Shown here: one piece after another, positions 7,949 through 16,378 of the stretch
Layout: each line of letters starts with the position of its first letter
Position numbering within the stretch: position 1 is the stretch's first letter
Assembly (NCBI RefSeq): GCF_017104565.1
Contig: NZ_JAAGPD010000075.1
Span: 1 to 43,102, forward strand
Reading direction: 5' to 3'
Length of the DNA stretch: 43,102 bases
Source of the DNA: Paraburkholderia sp. Tr-20389
GTDB taxonomy: Bacteria > Pseudomonadota > Gammaproteobacteria > Burkholderiales > Burkholderiaceae
Notes under the pieces: model-generated
What the model saw: only the letters and a program-made list of their open reading frames with translations
Databases searched by the model: none
Told to the model about the DNA's origin: nothing
Made by a program: the position numbers and the translations under genes

Positions 7949-9054
7949 AATACACCGCTCATCAGAACGACGACGCGCCCGACCAGCATCTGCCGAAGCC
8001 GCATGTACACACGGATGCCTGCGGCCACGCGGGACACGACCACGCAGACCACGCTCATTCGCATGACGACGGCCACGCGCACGACCACGCGCACGAAGCG
8101 GGCAGCAAAGGCTCGCACGCGGATCATGGGCACGGGCATGGCCACGGACATCATCACCATCACCACGCGCCTGCCGCCGGACACGGCCGCGCGTTCGCGA
8201 TCGCCGTCGCGCTGAACGTCGCGATCGTCGTCGTGCAGGGCGTCTACGGCGTGCTGGCCAATTCGACGGCGTTGCTCGCCGATGCCGGCCACAATCTCTC
8301 CGACGTGCTCGGCCTGCTGCTCGCGTGGGGCGCAACATGGCTCGCGACGCGCCGGCCGTCCGCGCGCTACACGTTCGGCCTCGGCGGCTCGTCGATTCTC
8401 GCCAGCCTGCTCAATGCGGGGCTGCTGCTGTTCGCGTGCGGCGTGATCGTCGCGGAAGCGGTGGGGCGACTGATTCATCCTGCACCTGTGGCAGGGCTCG
8501 ACGTGTTCATCGTCGCGTGCGTCGGCATGGTGGTGAACGGCTTCTCGGCGTGGCTCTTCATGCGCGGCCAGGAGGACGACCTGAACATTCGCGGCGCGTT
8601 CCTGCATATGCTCGCCGACGCCGCCGTATCGGCCGCCGTCGCCGTCAGCGGCCTCGCCATCCTGTTCACCGGCTGGACGTGGCTCGACCCGGTGATGAGC
8701 ATTGTCGTCGTCGCGGTGATCGTGTACGGCACGTGGGGCCTGTTGCGCGATTCCGTGAGCCTCGCGCTCAACGGCGTGCCGCCCGGCGTCGACATGCAGA
8801 AGATCCGCGCGTACCTCGCCGCGCAGCCGGGCGTCACCGACGTGCACGACCTGCACGTGTGGGCGCTGTCGACCACGGGCAACGCGCTGTCCGCGCATCT
8901 CGTGATTCCTGACGGTCATCCGGGCGACCGGGTGATCGACGCAATCGTGGGCACGCTGCGCGCCGACTTCGACATGCATCACGCGACGCTGCAGGTCGAC
9001 ATGGGCACGACGCAGCATCGCTGTTCGCTCGATCACGCGCCGCACGCGCATTGA
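7945..9054 (+). CDS. Cation diffusion facilitator (CDF) metal exporter with His-rich N-terminus
   Basis: This 369-residue inner-membrane metal/H+ antiporter is of the CzcD/DmeF type. Residues 19-80 form an extended cytoplasmic His/Asp-rich segment with about 25 histidines, including a run of six. Six transmembrane helices follow from about 82 to 272. The transport site is the Zn-type pair HxxxD in TM2 (H116, D120, in AGHNLSD) and HxxxD in TM5 (H221, D225, in HMLADA). The C-terminal domain (about 280-356), with VHDLHVWALSTTGNALSAHL, is the usual dimeric metal-sensing domain. The ATG at 7945 overlaps the arsR stop. A much longer open frame from 7570 is the arsR region read out of frame. Zn, Co or Ni export is likely; the exact ion is not set by sequence. 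Confidence 0.93.
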   Translation: MKYTAHQNDDAPDQHLPKPHVHTDACGHAGHDHADHAHSHDDGHAHDHAHEAGSKGSHADHGHGHGHGHHHHHHAPAAGHGRAFAIAVALNVAIVVVQGVYGVLANSTALLADAGHNLSDVLGLLLAWGATWLATRRPSARYTFGLGGSSILASLLNAGLLLFACGVIVAEAVGRLIHPAPVAGLDVFIVACVGMVVNGFSAWLFMRGQEDDLNIRGAFLHMLADAAVSAAVAVSGLAILFTGWTWLDPVMSIVVVAVIVYGTWGLLRDSVSLALNGVPPGVDMQKIRAYLAAQPGVTDVHDLHVWALSTTGNALSAHLVIPDGHPGDRVIDAIVGTLRADFDMHHATLQVDMGTTQHRCSLDHAPHAH

Positions 9055-9070
9055 GGTCGGCTGTTCTTCC

Positions 9071-9097
9071 GATGACGCGTTGATGCGCCGCGTCGTC
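9071..9097 (+). other. Hairpin downstream of the CDF gene
   Basis: A 9-bp stem (9071-9079 with 9089-9097, one G.T pair) has a 9-nt loop and starts 17 nt after the stop codon. There is no T-run, so it is either a 3' stabilising structure or part of a Rho-dependent end. Confidence 0.4.
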
Positions 9098-9163
9098 GGC
9101 CGCACGGCAGCGATGCAAACGCTCGGCGTACACTAGCAGGCATGTCCGACTGCGGAGGTCTGC

Positions 9164-10879
9164 ATGACGGGTGCTTCCTTCGACGCACCGCCCGTGCTGA
9201 TCGTCGGCGCGGGGCCGACGGGGCTGGCGGCAGCCATGAGTCTTGCGCGCGCGCACGTGCCCGTGCGGCTCATCGACAAGGCGCAGCAAGCGGATCCGCA
9301 TTCACGCGCGATCGGCATTCAGGCGCGCACGCTCGAACTGCTGGAGCAGCATCGGATCGTCGAACGGTTTCTGGAACTCGGCCACCGCGCGCGCACGGCG
9401 AATCTGTATTCGAATGGTCATCGGCTCGCGCGACTCGACTTCGATCCGTTGCAGACCCGCTATCCATATCTGCTGTTCCTCGAGCAGTCCGTCACCGAGC
9501 AGCTGCTCACGGAGCACCTGGCCACGTTCGGCGTACAGGTCGAACGCGGCGTCGAACTGACGATGTTCGCGCAAGGTTCGGCGGGCATCAACGCGACGCT
9601 GCAACGCGCGGACGGCCATATCGAAACGCTTCATCCGTCGTACATGATCGCCGCCGACGGCGCGCACAGTGGGATTCGCCACCGGCTCGGCATGAGCTTC
9701 GCGGGCAAGACGTTCGAGCAGACCTTCCTGCTCGCGGACCTCGAAGCCGATACCGGCTGGTCCGACGATGAATTCCATATCTTCGCTTCGGGCGCAGGGC
9801 TCGCGGCGCTGTTCCCGATGGGCAAAGGCCGGCACCGGCTGATCGCCGATCACCCCGCGATGCCGCCGTCCGCGCCGCCGGCGAACGACGCCGCGCCGCT
9901 CGCGGCGATTCCCGCGCCGACGCTCGACGAATGCCGTCTGGTCGCGAAGAGCCGCATTCATCATCCGATCGACATCACGGACCTGACCTGGTCGAGTTAC
10001 TTCCATCTGAATAGCCGCATGGTCGAGCAGTTGCGCGCGCAGCGCGTGTTTCTCGCCGGTGACGCCGCGCACGTGCACAGTCCCGCCGGCGCGCAGGGGA
10101 TGAATACGGGCATCCAGGAGGCGTTCAATCTCGGCTGGAAAATCGCGCGCGTGCTGCAGGGCGATGCGCCCGAGCGGCTGCTCGACACGTACCACCTCGA
10201 ACGTCATCCGATCGAGCGCGACGTGCTGCGGCAAACGAGCTTCGTCACGCAACTGGCGGAAGCGGATCATGGCCCGCTCAAGCTGCTGCGCGAGCGCGTG
10301 ATGCCCGTGCTTGCCGCGCTGGGGCCGCTGCGCGATGCCGCGCGGCTCACCGTCAGCGAACTGGCGATTCAGTACCGGCGCTCGCCGTTGACGCTCGAAC
10401 GCGTGCTCGACGGCGGTCCGCGCGCGGGCGAGCGTGCGCCTGATGCGCTGGTGCATGTCGTCGACGGGCCGCTGGGGCGCGCGCCCGGCGTCGGCTGCAT
10501 CTTCGATCTGCACGACCCGGCGTTCTTCTCACTGTTCCTGCTCGTCGATCCACCCGAAGAAACCGCTTCAGGCAACGGCAAACTGCTGGGCCTCGCGCGC
10601 AAGCCCGTGCGCTCCGCGGATCTCGACCGGTTCGTCGCCGCTGTCGAAGATCTGCTGCCGGCCGCGGTGCGCGTATGGCGTGTATCGGATGCGGACGGCG
10701 AGGACGGCGGGCCGTCGCTCAGCGAATCCTTCGGCCGTACGCGGCCTTCGTTCTATCTGGTGCGGCCCGACGGCTATGTCTGCGCGCGCGGCAGACCGGG
10801 CTCCGATCTGAATGGACTGCTGCGCCACTGCGAAGCGTGGTTCGCGAAAGGCGCGCCACCTTCACCGCCGCCGCCCTGA
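9164..10879 (+). CDS. FAD-dependent aromatic-ring monooxygenase (PheA/TfdB/MhpA type)
   Basis: This 571-residue class A flavoprotein hydroxylase has a strong ribosome site, GGAGGT at 9154-9159. The FAD-binding GxGxxG is at residues 15-20 (VGAGPTG). The DG motif that contacts FAD and NAD(P)H is at D165-G166 (IAADGAHSGIRHRLG). The GD motif is at G299-D300 (FLAGDAAHVHSPAGAQG), followed by MNTGIQEAFNLGWKIA. Residues 400-560 form the thioredoxin-like C-terminal domain of phenol-hydroxylase-like enzymes. The reaction would be NAD(P)H- and O2-dependent hydroxylation of an aromatic or polyketide-like ring. No ring-cleavage gene is adjacent, so the substrate is unknown. It is monocistronic and converges on the fds operon. 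Confidence 0.9.
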   Translation: MTGASFDAPPVLIVGAGPTGLAAAMSLARAHVPVRLIDKAQQADPHSRAIGIQARTLELLEQHRIVERFLELGHRARTANLYSNGHRLARLDFDPLQTRYPYLLFLEQSVTEQLLTEHLATFGVQVERGVELTMFAQGSAGINATLQRADGHIETLHPSYMIAADGAHSGIRHRLGMSFAGKTFEQTFLLADLEADTGWSDDEFHIFASGAGLAALFPMGKGRHRLIADHPAMPPSAPPANDAAPLAAIPAPTLDECRLVAKSRIHHPIDITDLTWSSYFHLNSRMVEQLRAQRVFLAGDAAHVHSPAGAQGMNTGIQEAFNLGWKIARVLQGDAPERLLDTYHLERHPIERDVLRQTSFVTQLAEADHGPLKLLRERVMPVLAALGPLRDAARLTVSELAIQYRRSPLTLERVLDGGPRAGERAPDALVHVVDGPLGRAPGVGCIFDLHDPAFFSLFLLVDPPEETASGNGKLLGLARKPVRSADLDRFVAAVEDLLPAAVRVWRVSDADGEDGGPSLSESFGRTRPSFYLVRPDGYVCARGRPGSDLNGLLRHCEAWFAKGAPPSPPPP

Positions 10880-10889
10880 CGTGGCGCAT

Positions 10890-10926
10890 AAAAAAAAAGC
10901 GTCCGCATCGTTTCCGATGCGAACGC
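10890..10926 (-). terminator. Rho-independent terminator of the fds operon
   Basis: The stem is 10899-10910 with 10915-10926 around a TTTC loop, with one internal mismatch. On the minus strand it is followed by nine T. It lies 35 nt beyond the fdsD stop codon. Confidence 0.88.
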
Positions 10927-10960
10927 CAAGGTGCTGTTGCTCTTGCGTGGATGGAACGCG

Positions 10961-11215
10961 TTACGCTGCCGCCGGCTCCTTCGGCGTCAGATCCTCGCGA
11001 TGCCTGACGAGCGCCTCGCGGACCATTTCGTGCAGCTCGAGCTCCACGCCTTCGGGCTTCGCGTGCAGCGTCGCCAGAATCGCGCGGCGCATGCGCGGCT
11101 CCCAGAAGCGGCGGATGTGATCCGCAATGTTGTCGATCGCTTCGTCGCGATCCGGCATCGACTCGAAGAAGTCGCCGATGCGGTTCGCCATGTCGACCAG
11201 GTTATGTGCGTCCAT
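10961..11215 (-). CDS. fdsD: NAD-dependent formate dehydrogenase delta subunit
   Basis: This small 84-residue protein is the last gene of the fds operon. It matches the FdsD family along its length, with NLVDMANRIGDFF near the N-terminus and IADHIRRFWEPRMRRAI in the middle. FdsD is needed for assembly or stability of the soluble FdsABG formate dehydrogenase, and structures of the complex show it bound near the molybdenum subunit. It starts 9 nt after the fdsA stop, whereas in Cupriavidus fdsC (FdhD-like sulfurtransferase) lies between these two genes. It contains no cysteine, so no cofactor is expected. Confidence 0.92.
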   Translation of the reverse strand: MDAHNLVDMANRIGDFFESMPDRDEAIDNIADHIRRFWEPRMRRAILATLHAKPEGVELELHEMVREALVRHREDLTPKEPAAA

Positions 11216-11224
11216 TGCGTGGCC

Positions 11225-14164
11225 TCATTTGCCTGACGTTGTAGCCAGCTCGCGCTTGCTCAGATGCTCGAGCTGTTCGTTGTTGAAGCGCGAGTACTCC
11301 TTCTGCCATTCCGACGGCTGCTCGACGGGCATCACCTGCACGGCCGTGACCTTGTACTCGGGACAGTTCGTCGCCCAGTCGGAACTGTCTGTCGTGATCA
11401 CGTTCGCGCCCGATTCGGGGAAGTGGAACGTCGTGTAGACGACACCCGGCTGCATCCGGTCCGCCACCTTCGCGCGCAGCACGGTGTAGCCCGCCCGCGA
11501 CTCGATGCCGACCCAGTCGTCGTCCTTGATGCCGCGGTCTTCGGCGTCGTGCGGATGGATCTCCAGCCGGTCTTCCTCGTGCCAGCGCGAGTTTTCCGTG
11601 CGCCGCGTCTGCGCGCCGACGTTGTATTGCGACAGGATGCGGCCCGTGGTCAGGATCAGCGGGAACTTCTGGTTGACCTTTTCCGGCGTCGCCACGTACT
11701 TCGTGATCACGAACTTGCCCTTGCCGCGCACGAACTCGTCGATGTGCATCGTCGGCGTGCCTTCCGGTGCCTGCTCGTTGCACGGCCACTGGATGCTGCC
11801 CAGCTTGTCGAGCTTCGCGTACGACACGCCGTGGAAAGTCGGCGTGAGACGCGCGATCTCGTCCATGATCTGCGACGGATGCGTGTAGTTCATCTCGTAG
11901 CCGAGCGCGCGGGCCAGCAGGATCGTCACTTCCCAGTCCGAGTAGCCGGGGAGCGGCGGCATCACCTTACGCACGCGCGAGATGCGGCGTTCGGCGTTCG
12001 TGAAGGTGCCGTCCTTCTCGAGGAAGGTCGAACCCGGCAGCAGCACGTGTGCGTACTTGGCGGTTTCGTTCAGGAAGATGTCCTGCACGACGATACATTC
12101 CATCGACGACAGCGCCGCGCCCACATGCTGCGTGTTCGGGTCGGACTGCACGATGTCTTCGCCCTGGCAGTACAGGCCTTTGAAGCTGCCATGAATGGCG
12201 GCGTCGAACATGTTCGGAATGCGCAGGCCCGGTTCCGGCTGCAGCGTCACGCCCCATTCGCCTTCGAACAGCGTGCGCGTCACGGTGTCGCTGATATGGC
12301 GGTAGCCCGGCAGTTCGTGCGGGAACGAACCCATGTCGCACGAGCCCTGCACGTTGTTCTGGCCGCGCAGCGGATTCACGCCGACACCTTCACGCCCGAT
12401 GTTGCCCGTCGCCATCGCAAGGTTCGCGATGCCCATCACGGTCGTCGAGCCCTGTGCGTGTTCCGTCACACCGAGGCCGTAGTAGATCGCCGCATTGCCG
12501 CCCGTCGCATACAGACGCGCCGCTTCGCGCACCTGCTGTGCCGGCACGCCCGTCACGCTTTCCATCATTTCCGGCGAGTTCTCCGGCAGCGAGACGAAAT
12601 CGCGCCAGTGCCCGAACGCGCGCGTTTCGCAGCGCTCGGCGATGAACGACTCGTTGAGCAAGCCTTCCGTGACGATCACATGCGCCAGCGACGTGACCAT
12701 CGCGACGTTCGTGCCCGGACGCAGCTGCAGATGGTGCTGTGCCTTCACGTGTGCCGTATCGACGATGTCGATGCGGCGCGGATCGATGACGATCAGCTTC
12801 GCGCCCTGACGCACGCGGCGCTTCAGACGTGAGCCGAACACCGGGTGACCGTCGGTCGGATTCGCGCCGATCACGATGATGACGTCGGATTGATCGACGG
12901 AAGCGAAGGTCTGCGTACCCGCCGATTCGCCGAGCGTCGTCTTCAGGCCGTAGCCCGTCGGCGAGTGGCACACGCGTGCACAGGTGTCGACGTTGTTGTT
13001 GCCGAACGCGGCGCGCACGAGCTTCTGCACGAGATACGTTTCCTCGTTCGTGCAGCGCGACGACGTGATGCCGCCGATCGAATCGCGGCCGTACTTGTCC
13101 TGGATGCGGCGGAATTCCGATGCCGCGTAGCCGAGTGCTTCTTCCCAGCTCACTTCGCGCCACGGATCGGTGATCTTCGCGCGGATCATCGGTTTCTTGA
13201 TGCGGTCCTTGTGTGTCGCGTAGCCCCATGCGAAGCGGCCCTTCACGCACGCATGGCCTTCGTTGGCCTGGCCGTTCTTGTGCGGCACCATCCGCACGAC
13301 GGTGTTGCCCTTCATCTCGGCCTTGAACGAGCAGCCGACGCCGCAGTACGCGCAGGTCGTCACGACGGAATGCTCGCCCTGGCCCAGCATCACGATGCTC
13401 TTTTCGGACAGCGTCGCCGTCGGGCATGCCGCGACGCACGCGCCGCACGACACGCATTCCGATTCCATGAACGGCTGGCTTTCGCTCGCGGCGACGCGCG
13501 ATTCGAAGCCGCGGCCCGAGATAGTCAGCGCGAAGGTGCCTTGCGTTTCTTCACACGCGCGCACGCAGCGGTTGCAGACGATGCACTTGGACGGGTCATA
13601 CGTGAAGTACGGATTCGATTCGTCCTTCTGATCCTTCAGGTGATTCGCGCCGTCGAAGCCGTAGCGCACTTCGCGCAGGCCCGTGACGCCCGCCATGTCC
13701 TGCAGTTCGCAGTTGCCGTTGGCGGGGCAGGTGAGACAGTCGAGCGGGTGATCGGAGATGTACAGCTCCATCACGTTGCGACGCAGGCCTTGCAGACGAT
13801 CGGTCTGCGTGCGCACCTTCATGCCCGCTTCGACGGGCGTCGTGCACGACGCGGGATAACCGCGCCGGCCTTCGATTTCGACGAGACACAGACGGCACGA
13901 GCCGAACGGTTCGAGCGAATCGGTCGCGCACAGCTTCGGAATGTTGACGCCGGCTTCGGCGGCCGCGCGCATCACCGACGTGCCTGCGGGGACCGTGATC
14001 GCCTGGCCGTCGATTTCGAGCGTCACGTCGACGTCGGAATGACGCAGCGGCGTGCCGTAGTCGGTGTCGTCGAACGGACCGCGCTCGTTGCGCAGCGCGC
14101 CTGCCTTGCAGGCACAGTTGCCGGAGCCGCAGCCGCCGGATTGGAAAGTGATCGGATCGGACAT
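11225..14164 (-). CDS. fdsA: NAD-dependent formate dehydrogenase alpha subunit (molybdopterin)
   Basis: This 979-residue catalytic subunit oxidises formate to CO2 at a bis-MGD molybdenum site. AAGGAG lies 6 nt before the ATG at 14164; longer frames upstream run through fdsB and are not used. The [2Fe-2S] domain has C79, C90, C93 and C107. A His-Cys3 cluster is at H139, C143, C146 and C152. Two ferredoxin-type [4Fe-4S] sets are C194/197/200/204 and C237/240/243/247. The proximal [4Fe-4S] cluster uses C271, C274, C278 and C306. In CARVCHSPTGYG, C399 followed by H400 aligns with the Mo-ligating Sec/Cys of formate dehydrogenases, so this is a Cys enzyme. An extra N-terminal Cys cluster (GGCGSGNCACK, C12/17/19) precedes the known domains. 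Confidence 0.96.
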   Translation of the reverse strand: MSDPITFQSGGCGSGNCACKAGALRNERGPFDDTDYGTPLRHSDVDVTLEIDGQAITVPAGTSVMRAAAEAGVNIPKLCATDSLEPFGSCRLCLVEIEGRRGYPASCTTPVEAGMKVRTQTDRLQGLRRNVMELYISDHPLDCLTCPANGNCELQDMAGVTGLREVRYGFDGANHLKDQKDESNPYFTYDPSKCIVCNRCVRACEETQGTFALTISGRGFESRVAASESQPFMESECVSCGACVAACPTATLSEKSIVMLGQGEHSVVTTCAYCGVGCSFKAEMKGNTVVRMVPHKNGQANEGHACVKGRFAWGYATHKDRIKKPMIRAKITDPWREVSWEEALGYAASEFRRIQDKYGRDSIGGITSSRCTNEETYLVQKLVRAAFGNNNVDTCARVCHSPTGYGLKTTLGESAGTQTFASVDQSDVIIVIGANPTDGHPVFGSRLKRRVRQGAKLIVIDPRRIDIVDTAHVKAQHHLQLRPGTNVAMVTSLAHVIVTEGLLNESFIAERCETRAFGHWRDFVSLPENSPEMMESVTGVPAQQVREAARLYATGGNAAIYYGLGVTEHAQGSTTVMGIANLAMATGNIGREGVGVNPLRGQNNVQGSCDMGSFPHELPGYRHISDTVTRTLFEGEWGVTLQPEPGLRIPNMFDAAIHGSFKGLYCQGEDIVQSDPNTQHVGAALSSMECIVVQDIFLNETAKYAHVLLPGSTFLEKDGTFTNAERRISRVRKVMPPLPGYSDWEVTILLARALGYEMNYTHPSQIMDEIARLTPTFHGVSYAKLDKLGSIQWPCNEQAPEGTPTMHIDEFVRGKGKFVITKYVATPEKVNQKFPLILTTGRILSQYNVGAQTRRTENSRWHEEDRLEIHPHDAEDRGIKDDDWVGIESRAGYTVLRAKVADRMQPGVVYTTFHFPESGANVITTDSSDWATNCPEYKVTAVQVMPVEQPSEWQKEYSRFNNEQLEHLSKRELATTSGK

Positions 14165-14178
14165 CTTGGGCTCCTTGG

Positions 14179-15735
14179 TCAGGCTGCCGCTTTCGGCGTC
14201 GCGGTTTCGAGACCGAAGTCTTCGGGGAAATGGTCGAGCGCGGAGACGACCGGGAACGGCGTCATGCCGCCCATCGCGCACAGCGAACCGGACACCATCG
14301 TGTCGCACAGGTCGCGCAGCAGTTGCACCTGCTTCGTCGACGTGTCGCCGTTGCGGATGCGCTGGATCACCTCGACGCCGCGCGTCGAGCCGATCCGGCA
14401 TGGCGTGCACTTGCCGCACGATTCGAGCGCGCAGAAGTGCATCGCGTATTGCGCGAGGTCGGCGAGATTCGACGTGTCGTCGTGAATCACGAGACCGCCG
14501 TGACCGACGACGGCGCCGACCTTCGCGTATTCCTCATAGTCGAGCGGAATGTCCCACTGGCTTTCGGGCAGATACGTGCCGAGCGGGCCGCCCACCTGTA
14601 CGGCGCGCGCCGGACGGCCGCTCGCCGTGCCGCCGCCGTAGTCGAACATCAGTTCGCGCAGCGTGCAGCCGAACGCGAGTTCCACGAGGCCGCCTTGCTT
14701 CACGTTGCCCGCGATCTGGAACGGCAGCGTGCCGCGCGAGCGGCCCATGCCGAAGTCCTTGTAGAACGCCGCGCCCTTCGCGAAGATGATCGGCACCGTG
14801 GCGAGCGTGATCACGTTATTGATCACGGTCGGCTTGCCGAACAGGCCTTCGAGCGCGGGAAGAGGCGGCTTGGCGCGCACGATGCCGCGCTTGCCTTCGA
14901 GCGATTCGAGCAGCGCCGTTTCTTCGCCGCACACATACGCGCCCGCGCCTTTCGCGACGAACAGTTCGAAGCGGTGTTCCGAACCGAGCACGCTGTCGCC
15001 GAGCCAGCCGGCGGCGCGCGCCTTGACGATGGCTTCTTCGAGCGTCGCGATCGAATGCGGATACTCGCTGCGCACATAGATATGGCCGACCGTCGCGCCC
15101 GTCACGATGCCCGCGATGATCATCCCTTCGATCAGCACGAACGGATCGCTTTCCATCACGAGGCGGTCGGAGAACGTGCCCGAGTCGCCTTCGTCGGCGT
15201 TGCAGACGATGTACTTCTGATCGGCCTTCGCGGCGCGCACCGTGCGCCACTTGATGCCGGCCGGGAACGCCGCGCCGCCGCGGCCGCGCAGGCCGGATTC
15301 GATGAGCGCGTCGACGGCCGCGTCGCCCGTCATCGCGAGCGCGTTGTACAGGCCGACGATGCCGCCGTTGGCGACGTAGTCGTCCGTCGAAAGCGGGTCG
15401 GTGATGCCGATGCGCGCGAACGTCAGACGCTGCTGTTTCTTCAGATACGGAATCTCGTCGACGACGCCGACCTGCTTCGCGTGCGTCTTGCCTTCGATAA
15501 AGCCGGCATCGAACAGCGGCTTCACGTCGTCGGCTTCGACGTTCGCATAACCGATGCGGCCTTCGGGCGTTTCGACTTCAACGAGCGGTTCGAGATACAA
15601 CAACCCGCGCGAGCCGTTGCGCACGAGTTCAATGTCGATGCCGCGCGCTTTCGCTTCGTCGGCAATCGCGTTGGCGAGCGCGTCTGCGCCGAGCGCCAGC
15701 GCGGCGGAGTCGCGGGGAACGTAGATGCGCGTCAT
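14179..15735 (-). CDS. fdsB: NAD-dependent formate dehydrogenase beta subunit (flavin/NADH)
   Basis: This 518-residue diaphorase subunit passes electrons from the iron-sulfur chain of FdsA through FMN to NAD+. It is homologous to complex I NuoF, with a thioredoxin-like N-terminal extension (about 1-110). The FMN/NADH motif GLRGRGGAAFPAGIKW is at 148-163 and NADEGDSGTFSDR at 179-191. The [4Fe-4S] motif ESCGKCTPCRIGSTRG lies near the C-terminus. The start at 15735 has GGAGGAAA upstream and overlaps the fdsG stop in an ATGA. The fdsA start follows its stop by 14 nt. The order G-B-A on one strand shows a single operon. Confidence 0.95.
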   Translation of the reverse strand: MTRIYVPRDSAALALGADALANAIADEAKARGIDIELVRNGSRGLLYLEPLVEVETPEGRIGYANVEADDVKPLFDAGFIEGKTHAKQVGVVDEIPYLKKQQRLTFARIGITDPLSTDDYVANGGIVGLYNALAMTGDAAVDALIESGLRGRGGAAFPAGIKWRTVRAAKADQKYIVCNADEGDSGTFSDRLVMESDPFVLIEGMIIAGIVTGATVGHIYVRSEYPHSIATLEEAIVKARAAGWLGDSVLGSEHRFELFVAKGAGAYVCGEETALLESLEGKRGIVRAKPPLPALEGLFGKPTVINNVITLATVPIIFAKGAAFYKDFGMGRSRGTLPFQIAGNVKQGGLVELAFGCTLRELMFDYGGGTASGRPARAVQVGGPLGTYLPESQWDIPLDYEEYAKVGAVVGHGGLVIHDDTSNLADLAQYAMHFCALESCGKCTPCRIGSTRGVEVIQRIRNGDTSTKQVQLLRDLCDTMVSGSLCAMGGMTPFPVVSALDHFPEDFGLETATPKAAA

Positions 15736-16244
15736 GCCGTTTCCTCCACGCGTTTCATTGCGGCTGCAAGCAGCGCGTCGAACTTCTGCGGCGTGACCTT
15801 GGCGTGCAGTTCGCCGTTGATCATCATCGCGGGCGACAGCGCGCACTGGCCGAGGCAATACACCGATTCGAGACCGACTGCGCCGTCGCAGGCGTGGTCG
15901 TGTCCATCATGAGCGCCGTGCTTGTGCGCGTCGAAGCGGCAACCCGTGCGCGCTTCGATGTGTTGCGCGAGCGCTTCCGTGCCCATGCTGCGGCACGCTT
16001 CCGCGCGGCACAGCTGCACCGTGACGGGCGCTGCCGGCGATTGACGGAAGTGATGGTAGTAAGTGATGACGCCGTGGACTTCCGCCCGTGACAGGTTCAT
16101 CGTTCGCGCCAGCGGGGCGACGGTATCGGGCGGCACGAAGCCGACGTCGTCCTGAATGGCGTGCAATAGGGCAACCAGCGACATGCCGGGCTGTGCGTGT
16201 CGGCGCACAAGTTCGTCTGGCGCAAGGGCGTTCGGTCGATCCAC
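15732..16244 (-). CDS. fdsG: NAD-dependent formate dehydrogenase gamma subunit (2Fe-2S)
   Basis: This 170-residue NuoE-like subunit is the partner of FdsB. A GTG at 16244 is chosen as start because GGAGGAG lies 7 nt upstream and the length then fits the family; ATGs further upstream (16286, 16358) have no such site. The helical N-terminal domain contains LARTMNLSRAEVHGVITYYHHFR. The thioredoxin-like domain binds [2Fe-2S] through C79, C84, C130 and C134 (CRAEAC and CLGQCA). Between the two Cys pairs sits a His/Asp-rich insertion, DAHKHGAHDGHDHACD (about 105-120), which I do not recall as a standard part of the family. First gene of the operon. Confidence 0.93.
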   Translation of the reverse strand: MDRPNALAPDELVRRHAQPGMSLVALLHAIQDDVGFVPPDTVAPLARTMNLSRAEVHGVITYYHHFRQSPAAPVTVQLCRAEACRSMGTEALAQHIEARTGCRFDAHKHGAHDGHDHACDGAVGLESVYCLGQCALSPAMMINGELHAKVTPQKFDALLAAAMKRVEETA

Positions 16245-16265
16245 AGTGGGGCTCCTCCAAAGTCG

Positions 16266-16324
16266 ATATATGCACTTGTTATTCATAAGCCGTGCATCTA
16301 TGCTTTGCTTGTTTGATATATCAA
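16266..16324. promoter_or_regulatory. AT-rich palindromes in the fdsG-regulator divergent region
   Basis: Within the 134-bp gap are ATATATGCAC (16266-16275) facing GTGCATCTAT (16292-16301) as a 9-of-10 inverted repeat. A perfect 12-bp palindrome TTGATATATCAA follows at 16313-16324. A further CATATATG (16374-16381) overlaps the regulator's start codon. The shared ATATAT core resembles the TATAT-rich half-sites of ModE. These are the obvious candidate sites for the divergently encoded ModE-like regulator; binding is inferred. Confidence 0.55.
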
Positions 16325-16378
16325 TGCGAACGATAGGCGGGTGGATCGGCTTTCGCAATAGGAACTACAACAGCATAT

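Noticed and set aside
12454-12832. Additional genes opposite fdsA
   Set aside because: All plus-strand frames in 11264-13931 are shadows of the 979-residue fdsA.
14230-15912. Plus-strand open frame of 560 codons opposite fdsB and fdsG
   Set aside because: It mirrors two genes with intact cofactor motifs and has no recognisable domain.
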